A stretch of DNA of 27,405 bases from CAZPBO01 sp964584815 (GTDB taxonomy: Bacteria; Planctomycetota; SKW154), in the NCBI GenBank assembly GCA_964584815.1, contig CAZPBO010000027.1, positions 1 to 27,405 on the forward strand, written 5' to 3'. Below, one piece after another: positions 21,242 to 27,405 of the stretch (its first letter is position 1; the number at the start of each line of letters is the position of its first letter). The notes under the pieces were generated by a model. It was not told the DNA's origin. It saw nothing but the letters and a program-made list of their open reading frames with translations, and did not search any database. The position numbers and the translations under genes are program-made.

Positions 21242-23851
21242 TTACAAGATGCGCTCTGACAGATACGCTCTGAAGGCGGAAAGCGCATCTTTGATTTTTG
21301 CTGCATTCGGTCCGCCGCCTTGGGCGAAATCGGCTCTCCCGCCGCCAGAACCGCCAAGCACTGCCCCCACAACACGCGCCGCCTCCCCCGCATCAACCCC
21401 CCGTTCCACTAAATCCTCCGTCAAACCTATCACAAACGATGCGCGACTCCCTTGTCCGGCTATCAGACAGACGGCGAGTTTGTTAGAAGACTCCGCTTTA
21501 AGGCGGTCAACCAGACTCCGCAACATCCCGCCCGCAGTTGGCACCTCACAAGCCACAACCGTCACATCGCCGATTTCAGATGCTTTTTTGAGCAACTGAT
21601 TAGGGTCAACCTTGCCTGCCGCGGGGCGCTCTTTTAAGCGGCGCAACTCCTTCTCCGCCTCCCGCAACTTGCGCACCCGCTGGGCAAGGCTTTTAACATC
21701 GCTTGTGCCCGCCGCCTCTGACACAGACAAAAGCAGCACCCGCTCCTCCGCCGTCACCTGATACGCCTTCAGCCCCGTTACCGCCTCTATCCGCCTTATC
21801 CCCGATTGCACCGACTGCTCACCCACAATGCGGAATAAGCAGACTTGTGAGGTGCGCTCAAGATGCGTGCCACCGCATAGTTCCCGCGAAAAACCTCCTA
21901 TGTCCACCACCCGCACAACATCGCGATACTTCTCCTCAAATATCGCTATAACGCCTTCCTTTAATGCCACATCCAGCGGCTTTTCCACAACCTTTATCGG
22001 GTGGTCTTCAACGATTTTCTGGTTGACGAGACGCTCAACCTCGGCGATTTGTCCGTCGGTCAGAGGGCGGAAATGGGTGAAGTCAAAGCGGAGGCGGTCA
22101 GGTTGAACGAGGGAGCCTGCTTGTCGGGCGTGCTTTCCGACGACTTGGCGCAAGGCGAAGTGGAGCAGATGGGTTGCGGAATGCGCACGGGCAATGGCGG
22201 CACGCCGCTCCTTGTCCACCCTCGCAACACATCTGCCGCCATCAGACGCTTTTGCGTCTCCCCTCTCAAAACGCCCCCAGTGCAGCACCACATCCCCGCT
22301 CTTCTTTGTGTTTTCAACCCGAAACCGCCAGTTCTCCCCCTCCAGAACACCTGTATCACCCACCTGCCCACCTGCCTCCGCATAAAACGGCGTTCTGTCA
22401 AGCACCACCATCTTCTCCGTCGCATAAAGGACGGCGGCTTCTGACTCCAACTTTTCATACCCCACAAATCTGGTGGGTGGCAGTTTGGGGATGGGGATAG
22501 TTTCTTGGATGAATTTGGAGGCGGTGCGGGAGCGGATACGCTGGCGCGAGAGCAGCGCCTCAAAACCCGCCTCATCCACCTTCAATCCACGCTCCTGCGC
22601 CAGAAGCCTCGTCAAGTCCACAGGAAAGCCGTATGTGTCATAAAGTTTGAAGGCATCGGCTCCGCTGATGGTGCCGGCTTTGGCGTGTCGCGCCGCTTCC
22701 TCAAAGACCTCAAGCCCGCGCTGCAAGGTGCGATGGAAGTTCTCCTCTTCCGTGCGCACCACCTCACGGGCGTAGTCGGCGTTTTCGGATATCTCCCTGT
22801 AGTAGTCGCCAAGTGTCTCAACGACGGGGTCAACCAGTTCATAGAGGGCGGGTTTTTGGATGCCGAGTTTGAGGAGGTATCTGACGGCGCGGCGGAGAAT
22901 CCTGCGCACCACATATCCCCTGCCCTCGTTTGACGGGATAACACCATCAGAGATGCAGACAACCAGCGCGCGGATGTGGTCCGCCACCACACGATATGGC
23001 ATCCTGTCTCTGGCTTTGGCGAATGAGCCACCACACAGTTCCTCTATCCTGCGGATTATAGGGATGAACAGGTCGGTCTGAAAGTTGTCGTCAACACCCT
23101 GCAGGACGGCGGAAAGTCGCTCAAGCCCCGCGCCTGTGTCAATGGATGGATTGGGCAGCGGTGTCACGCTGCCGTCTTCACGACGCTCAAACTGCATAAA
23201 GACGAGGTTCCAGAGTTCAAAAAAGCGCGGGCATTTTGAGGAGCCGAAATGGGGGCAGGCGGTGGGGTTTCCGTCGCGACAGAAAGAATGCTTGCAGCGC
23301 TTGCCCCGCTCCACTCCGCGGTCGTAGTGAACCTCACTGCAGGGACCGCAAGGTCCTGTATCTCCCATCATCCAGTAGTTGTCCTTCTCGCCGCCGCGCC
23401 AGATGCGGCTTTCCTTAAGACCTATCTCATCCCGCCATATCTTGCACGCCTCATCATCTTCTGTGAAAACCGTGGCATAAAGCCGCTCCTGCGGGATGCT
23501 GTAATCCTCTGTAAGAAGTTGCCACGCGAAGTGGATGGCTTCGCGTTTGAAGTAGTCGCCGAATGAGAAGTTGCCCAGCATTTCAAAGAAAGTGTGGTGG
23601 CGTTCTGTGGAGCCGACGGTTTCCAAGTCGTTGTGCTTGCCCGAGACGCGGAGGCATTTCTGGGATGAGGTGGCGCGGCTGTAAGGGCGCCTCTCCCGTC
23701 CCAAAAAAACATTTTTGAACTGGTTCATACCCGCATTTGTGAAAAGGAGGGTTGGGTCACCCACAGGAACAATGGGGGCGGAGACCACTTCTGTGTGTCC
23801 GTTGCGGACGAAGAAATCCAGAAATTTTCGCCTGACCTCGCGCGCGCGCAT
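21242..23851 (-). CDS. alaS: alanine-tRNA ligase
   Basis: An 869-residue class II synthetase, complete with aminoacylation, tRNA-recognition, editing and C-Ala regions. Motif 2 region is RHHTFFEMLGNFSFGDYF (85-101); GPCGPCSEVHYDRG follows at 167-179. The editing site has H557 and H561 (HSATH) and C659 and H663 (CGGTH). The end contains the C-Ala GGGRADFAQGGG segment. Between residues 186 and 207 there is a Cys-rich insert (C186, C191, C199, C207 with nearby His) just before the FELWNLVFMQF segment, which could hold a structural zinc. Start ATG at 23851 with AGGAGG ten bases upstream. It is divergent from rplU. Confidence 0.97.
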   Translation of the reverse strand: MRAREVRRKFLDFFVRNGHTEVVSAPIVPVGDPTLLFTNAGMNQFKNVFLGRERRPYSRATSSQKCLRVSGKHNDLETVGSTERHHTFFEMLGNFSFGDYFKREAIHFAWQLLTEDYSIPQERLYATVFTEDDEACKIWRDEIGLKESRIWRGGEKDNYWMMGDTGPCGPCSEVHYDRGVERGKRCKHSFCRDGNPTACPHFGSSKCPRFFELWNLVFMQFERREDGSVTPLPNPSIDTGAGLERLSAVLQGVDDNFQTDLFIPIIRRIEELCGGSFAKARDRMPYRVVADHIRALVVCISDGVIPSNEGRGYVVRRILRRAVRYLLKLGIQKPALYELVDPVVETLGDYYREISENADYAREVVRTEEENFHRTLQRGLEVFEEAARHAKAGTISGADAFKLYDTYGFPVDLTRLLAQERGLKVDEAGFEALLSRQRIRSRTASKFIQETIPIPKLPPTRFVGYEKLESEAAVLYATEKMVVLDRTPFYAEAGGQVGDTGVLEGENWRFRVENTKKSGDVVLHWGRFERGDAKASDGGRCVARVDKERRAAIARAHSATHLLHFALRQVVGKHARQAGSLVQPDRLRFDFTHFRPLTDGQIAEVERLVNQKIVEDHPIKVVEKPLDVALKEGVIAIFEEKYRDVVRVVDIGGFSRELCGGTHLERTSQVCLFRIVGEQSVQSGIRRIEAVTGLKAYQVTAEERVLLLSVSEAAGTSDVKSLAQRVRKLREAEKELRRLKERPAAGKVDPNQLLKKASEIGDVTVVACEVPTAGGMLRSLVDRLKAESSNKLAVCLIAGQGSRASFVIGLTEDLVERGVDAGEAARVVGAVLGGSGGGRADFAQGGGPNAAKIKDALSAFRAYLSERIL

Positions 23852-23951
23852 AGGTTTTGAGCCTCCTTATTTCTGTTACGAGAATTGAACCAGCAAACGG
23901 CGGCTCCGTCAACTCAGAGAGGGATATTTTGGAGTCTTGGCGGGCAAAAGG

Positions 23952-23980
23952 TTGAAATCGCTCCTGCTGGCTGATATCTT
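23952..23980 (+). promoter_or_regulatory. sigma70-type promoter of rplU
   Basis: TTGAAA (23952-23957) and TATCTT (23975-23980) are 17 bp apart, with about 20 nt of leader to the rplU ATG. It probably also serves the two downstream genes. Confidence 0.6.
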
Positions 23981-24007
23981 TTTGCCTCAACGCGTAAGGG
24001 GAGAGAG

Positions 24008-24343
24008 ATGGGAAAGCGTTACGCTGTTGTGCGTGACAGAGGCAGGCAGCACCGCGTGGAGGAAGGCGAGGTCATCTATCTGGACTACAGAGATGATTTA
24101 AAAGACGGTGATGAGATAGAGTTGAGCGAGGTTTTGCTGGTGCGAGATGGGGAGAGTGTGAAGGTTGGCAATCCGCTTGTTGATGGAGCGAAGGTGTTGG
24201 TGCGCGTTGTTCGGGCGGAGGTGAAGGATAAAAAAATCCGCGTCTTCAGATATAAGAAGAAGAAAAACTGGCATCGGACGGTGGGGCATAGGCAGCGTTA
24301 CACAGAGGCGCGTGTAGAGAAGATAGTGGCAGGTCAGGGTTGA
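24008..24343 (+). CDS. rplU: 50S ribosomal protein L21
   Basis: A 111-residue ribosomal protein. The family core is clear: RQHRVEEGEVIYLD near the start, DEIELSEVLLVRDGESVKVGNPLVDGAKV in the middle, and the C-terminal signature IRVFRYKKKKNWHRTVGHRQRYTEARVEKI. The usual GGKQY start motif is changed to DRGRQHR. Shine-Dalgarno GGGGAGAG precedes the ATG. Normally rplU is followed by rpmA (L27); here its stop overlaps the TTG start of a membrane-protein gene. Confidence 0.95.
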   Translation: MGKRYAVVRDRGRQHRVEEGEVIYLDYRDDLKDGDEIELSEVLLVRDGESVKVGNPLVDGAKVLVRVVRAEVKDKKIRVFRYKKKKNWHRTVGHRQRYTEARVEKIVAGQG

Positions 24344-26415
24344 GAGGTTCGCTGCGGGGTGTTGCGTTTTTGCTCTTTATGGCGGCGCTTGTTCTGCGCG
24401 CCGTTACAAGCGCCTCCCAAGCACGCGCGTTCTTTCCCCCATCAGAGTTCGTCTGTCTTGCTATGGCAGCCGCCGCTTTTGCGCTCGTCCTCCTAAGCGG
24501 ACAACTACTTGTCCCCAAACTGCCGCTTCTGCTTTCGTTTGCAGGGTTCGCCGTTTTTTATGTAGTGGCGGTTCTGCGGTCTGATGTTCGGTGGTTTGCG
24601 CTGATGCAGGGGGTGTGTCTGCTGCAATTGCCGCTGTTTTTCTGGACAGCATTGTGTCTGGGACGGGACTATCTGCTCCGCCGCGGCACCACCTGGGGGG
24701 TTGTATCGGTAGGTTGCGCCGCCGCTTTTGCCACCTTCTGGCAGCGCTTCGTCGTCCTGCCACGGCTTGTTGAACTCTCCCTCAAACCACGCCCCCAGAG
24801 CGCCTTTGAGGCAACGCTGAAGTTGGTTTATGGGCGCATCGCTCACCTTGAAGCCTACTCATTCTTTGTGCTTCCCAATATGCTGTGTGCGCTGTGTGTG
24901 GCGACAGCAACGCTTCTGTCTGCTGCCGTGTGGACGCAACTGCATAAAAAGGAGGGAAAGGGCGCTGTGGTGCTGCTTGTGCTTCTGGCGGCGGTGGTGG
25001 CGGCAGGTGTGATGAGCGGCGCCAAAGGCGGCTGGGTGCTACTTGCGGTTGCGGCTGTTGTTCTACTTTTCGCTCGCCGCTGGGGCACAAAAAAGGCGCT
25101 TTTCCTGCTTGTTGCCCTTGCTGTGGTTCTTCTTGCCGTGTCCTTCACCCCGCTTGCAGAGAAGGCGCCGGCATCCGCCCGCGTGCGGCTGCTTTACTGG
25201 CGTGGCGCGTTGCAGATAGCCGCCTCCCATCCCCTCGGCACAGGCATCGCCACCTTCAGAGGTCATTTTATGCCGATTCAGTCCCCGCTTTGCGAACCCG
25301 TAAAAGCGCCCCACAACGCCGTGCTGCTTTACCTTGCAGAAGGCGGTATACCGCTCGGCATAGCAGCGGCGCTGATTCTGATTTTCCTGTTTGTCGCCTT
25401 CAAAACCGAAGAGCCCCCCCACACAAAACCTGACAGAAAAGCGCTGCTGATTATGATGCTGGGCGCATTGCTGGGACTCATTGTAGCGTTCTATCTTCCC
25501 TTCCACGCAACGATTCTGCGTGACTCACCAGATATGCTGCTGCTTGCACTGCTTGCGTTGGTTGTGGTGCCGTCCATTTTGTGGCGATTTGATGTCGGCT
25601 TTCCGGTCTGGGCGGCGCATACAGCGTTTATAGTCCTTTTGGGCTCAACGCTAATAGATTTTTCGCACCTTGAGACCAACTTTGCCGTGCTGGCGGCGGT
25701 GTGGGCGGGACTCTGGGTGGAGGCAAGAGCGGTTTCTTTGCGTGCCGCACGGGGGACGGGTCTTGCTGTTTCGGCGGCTATTGTCGTTGCCGCCATCATC
25801 GGCTTCGCCACTCTCAATGCCCATTCGGCAAAAGTCCTTGCCGCCCAAAACATCGGCAAAGAAGCGCTTGTGCTCATCCGCCAGAAAGACCAAAAAAACA
25901 AAAAAGTAGGTTGGCTTCTGATGCGCAAGGCGCTTGCTGACTTTGATGAAGCGATAAAGGAAGTGCCGTCAGACCTTCTTGCGCGCAGGTTTGACCTGAC
26001 TATCCGCCACGATTTGTGGCTTGACACGCAAAAAGGCGGTGCACCGCTTGAGAAGCGCGCCCATCAGATGCTCCGCTACTGGCGGCGCTACAGAAGAGCA
26101 TATGCGGTTCTGGCGCAGACCGCCGCAAGGAGCGGACGTGCATTTGATGCACTTCACTACACCTGGCAAAAGGCGCTTCTCTGCCCCGTTGACCCTCAGT
26201 CCTGGGCAGAATTGGCACTTCTTTCCTGGACCGCCTGGCGGGTAGAAATGCGTCAACTACTACCACCACCGTGGGCTTTCGCGCTACCCGCCGTCGCTTA
26301 CATCGCCGCACAAAAAGCACTGCAACTTGACTCCCTCAAAAATCTCGCCTTCAAACACCTAACCGATGGACAACGCCACTTCCTCTCTGCTATCATAAAA
26401 GCGACGAAGCGATAA
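24340..26415 (+). CDS. O-antigen ligase/polymerase-like membrane protein
   Basis: A 691-residue integral membrane protein with about a dozen hydrophobic segments, followed by a soluble helical region (after about residue 520) resembling TPR repeats. The central loop carries the O-antigen ligase (Wzy_C/WaaL-like) signature: RLLYWRGALQIAASHPL, GTGIATF, then PHNAVLLYLAEGGIPLG. Such proteins transfer or polymerise lipid-linked glycans on the periplasmic face of the inner membrane; some members instead glycosylate proteins. The TTG at 24340 overlaps the rplU stop (TTGA); an ATG at 24379 is an alternative but would cut the first membrane segment. Confidence 0.83.
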   Translation: MRGSLRGVAFLLFMAALVLRAVTSASQARAFFPPSEFVCLAMAAAAFALVLLSGQLLVPKLPLLLSFAGFAVFYVVAVLRSDVRWFALMQGVCLLQLPLFFWTALCLGRDYLLRRGTTWGVVSVGCAAAFATFWQRFVVLPRLVELSLKPRPQSAFEATLKLVYGRIAHLEAYSFFVLPNMLCALCVATATLLSAAVWTQLHKKEGKGAVVLLVLLAAVVAAGVMSGAKGGWVLLAVAAVVLLFARRWGTKKALFLLVALAVVLLAVSFTPLAEKAPASARVRLLYWRGALQIAASHPLGTGIATFRGHFMPIQSPLCEPVKAPHNAVLLYLAEGGIPLGIAAALILIFLFVAFKTEEPPHTKPDRKALLIMMLGALLGLIVAFYLPFHATILRDSPDMLLLALLALVVVPSILWRFDVGFPVWAAHTAFIVLLGSTLIDFSHLETNFAVLAAVWAGLWVEARAVSLRAARGTGLAVSAAIVVAAIIGFATLNAHSAKVLAAQNIGKEALVLIRQKDQKNKKVGWLLMRKALADFDEAIKEVPSDLLARRFDLTIRHDLWLDTQKGGAPLEKRAHQMLRYWRRYRRAYAVLAQTAARSGRAFDALHYTWQKALLCPVDPQSWAELALLSWTAWRVEMRQLLPPPWAFALPAVAYIAAQKALQLDSLKNLAFKHLTDGQRHFLSAIIKATKR

Positions 26416-26428
26416 GGGAGGAAGTGCT

Positions 26429-27405
26429 ATGATGCGCTCTGTTCTTCTGACACTGACGGGGGTCGTCTGTTTGGCTCTCTGGGCGCAGGAAAACAAACCG
26501 CTTACGGGCAAGAAAGTGGCTATGGTCATCGCCCAAAAAGGCTTCCGCGATGAGGAGTTGTTCGTGCCAAAACAGGCTCTCCTGAAAGCCGGCGCAAAAG
26601 TGGATGTCGTCTCCTCCACCAAAACAACCTGCAGGGGAATGCTCGGCAAAACCGCCAAACCCGACATAGACACAAAAACGCTGCTCAAGAAGATAAAAGA
26701 CTACGATGCGGTTGTGTTTGTCGGAGGGGTGGGAGCGAAGCAGTTTTTCAACGACAAAACAGCGCATAAAATTGCGCAAACCGCTTACAAGCAGGGCTCT
26801 GTGGTTGCTGCGATATGCCTTGCGCCTGTTATTCTGGCAAACGCAGGACTTCTGAAGGAGAAGAAAGCAACAGTGTGGCACGGCGCGGCGGATATGCTCA
26901 AAAAACAAGGTGCGAACTACACAGGTAATGCTGTGGAGAAAGTCGGACGCATCATTACAGGCAACGGTCCCAAAGCCGCCCCGAAATTTGCCGAAACCCT
27001 TATCGCAGCGATAAAGAAAATCTGCCTACGCGGCAAAAAAGTCGCAGTCCTCCTTGAGGACGGTTTCAAGGATGAGTTGTTTGAGAAACTGCGCGCGGTT
27101 CTGGATGAGGCGGGTGCAGAAGTCGTTCTCTGTGGTGCTCGTTCAGGCAGGGTGAAATCGTCCGCTGGAGAGAAAGTTCGTGTTAAATCGGCAAGCAGGA
27201 AAGCCGACGCCGCGGTCTTTCTCGGTGCGGTTAAGGCGAAGGTAAAGACGGAGGTGCGCGCTTATGTCGGTGAGGCAATCGGAAAAGCGCTCAAAGCCGG
27301 TCTGCTTAAAGGCAAAACGATTATCGGCTGGAAGGATGCCGAAAAACACGGCGCAAAGGTGACAGAAGGACCAAAATGTGTTCGGGACAAAAAGACGATA
27401 ACCTG
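26429..27405 (+). CDS. secreted tandem DJ-1/PfpI protein (partial, runs off the end)
   Basis: The visible 325 residues start with a signal peptide (MMRSVLLTLTGVVCLALWAQ). The first DJ-1/PfpI domain (about 27-195) has the conserved acidic residue in FRDEEL, the VGGVGA loop, and nucleophile C130 in AAICLAPVIL. A second, related domain begins at residue 202 (GKKVAVLLEDGFKDEL) but is about 16 residues shorter around the elbow and has no Cys there, although AGLLKGK and the following part still align with the first copy. The family includes proteases, deglycases and chaperones; activity here is not predictable. GGGAGG lies seven bases before the first ATG; the gene starts 13 bp after the ligase-like gene, in the same operon. 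The 3' end lies outside the window. Confidence 0.87.
   Translation, partial: MMRSVLLTLTGVVCLALWAQENKPLTGKKVAMVIAQKGFRDEELFVPKQALLKAGAKVDVVSSTKTTCRGMLGKTAKPDIDTKTLLKKIKDYDAVVFVGGVGAKQFFNDKTAHKIAQTAYKQGSVVAAICLAPVILANAGLLKEKKATVWHGAADMLKKQGANYTGNAVEKVGRIITGNGPKAAPKFAETLIAAIKKICLRGKKVAVLLEDGFKDELFEKLRAVLDEAGAEVVLCGARSGRVKSSAGEKVRVKSASRKADAAVFLGAVKAKVKTEVRAYVGEAIGKALKAGLLKGKTIIGWKDAEKHGAKVTEGPKCVRDKKTIT

Noticed and set aside
21242..23851. Many long plus-strand frames opposite alaS and the TPR regulator
   Set aside because: These are third-position shadows with Pro/Ser/His/Arg-rich translations, without Shine-Dalgarno sites or recognisable domains.
23889..23912. Promoter for alaS with TTGACG at 23907-23912
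   Set aside because: The -35 is fine but the only -10 at a workable distance (TCAATT, 18 bp) matches three of six positions. A promoter must exist in this gap, but I cannot place it.
1..27405. CRISPR arrays, insertion sequences, prophage, toxin-antitoxin or defence islands
   Set aside because: I looked for regularly spaced repeats, terminal inverted repeats, transposase or integrase motifs and defence-type domains and found none. The MazG-like gene is a housekeeping-type pyrophosphohydrolase with no mazEF partner.

Overview
The window (about 27.4 kb, GC in the mid 50s by eye) is ordinary, densely coding bacterial chromosome. I see no insertion sequence, phage gene, CRISPR array or rRNA. Lipoproteins, an LPS-core-type glycosyltransferase and an O-antigen-ligase-like protein point to a Gram-negative envelope. 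Several traits would fit a Planctomycetota/PVC-like or related deep-branching lineage: a zinc-ribbon protein with a central membrane anchor, a bacterial-enhancer-binding regulator with a TPR sensor, lipoproteins with Ig-like and propeller repeats, and the KGM-x(n)-P form of the RNase III loop. This placement is an inference and is weak. Promoters are unusually easy to read: sigma70-type boxes with 16-17 bp spacers and 5' leaders of only about 20-30 nt recur throughout.

Layout. (1) 1-207: the 3' end of an unidentified + strand gene. (2) 220-4871, minus: one tightly packed operon pdxJ - dapA - folE - exported protein - aldehyde dehydrogenase - ribH, driven by a near-consensus promoter at 4905-4932. 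It joins PLP, diaminopimelate/lysine, pterin/folate and riboflavin synthesis. (3) 5091-5600, plus: a flavin-reductase-like protein, tail to tail with a large minus-strand zinc-ribbon, membrane-anchored, coiled-coil protein (5587-7560). (4) 7764-10215, plus: iron uptake operon dtxR-feoA-feoB, with overlapping start and stop codons and a DtxR-type box on the promoter. (5) 10294-14723, plus: secreted alpha/beta hydrolase, small Cys-rich protein, SppA-like peptidase lipoprotein, RNase III, MazG-like protein and a family 2 glycosyltransferase. (6) 14689-16136, minus: a 10-TM metal exporter family protein followed by nikR, with an inverted repeat on its promoter. (7) 16267-17796, plus: a seven-repeat propeller lipoprotein. 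(8) 17806-17891, minus: tRNA-Leu(GAG). (9) 18007-23851, minus: alaS, then a TPR-containing sigma54 activator, then a CAP-domain lipoprotein preceded by a sigma54-type promoter. (10) 24008-27405, plus: rplU without rpmA, an O-antigen-ligase-like membrane protein, and a secreted tandem DJ-1/PfpI protein that runs off the end.

Three local regulatory circuits can be read directly: DtxR on its own feo operon, NikR with the exporter it is co-transcribed with, and a TPR-type enhancer-binding protein whose most obvious target is the adjacent sigma54-type promoter of the CAP lipoprotein. The last two are the best candidates for something not well described.
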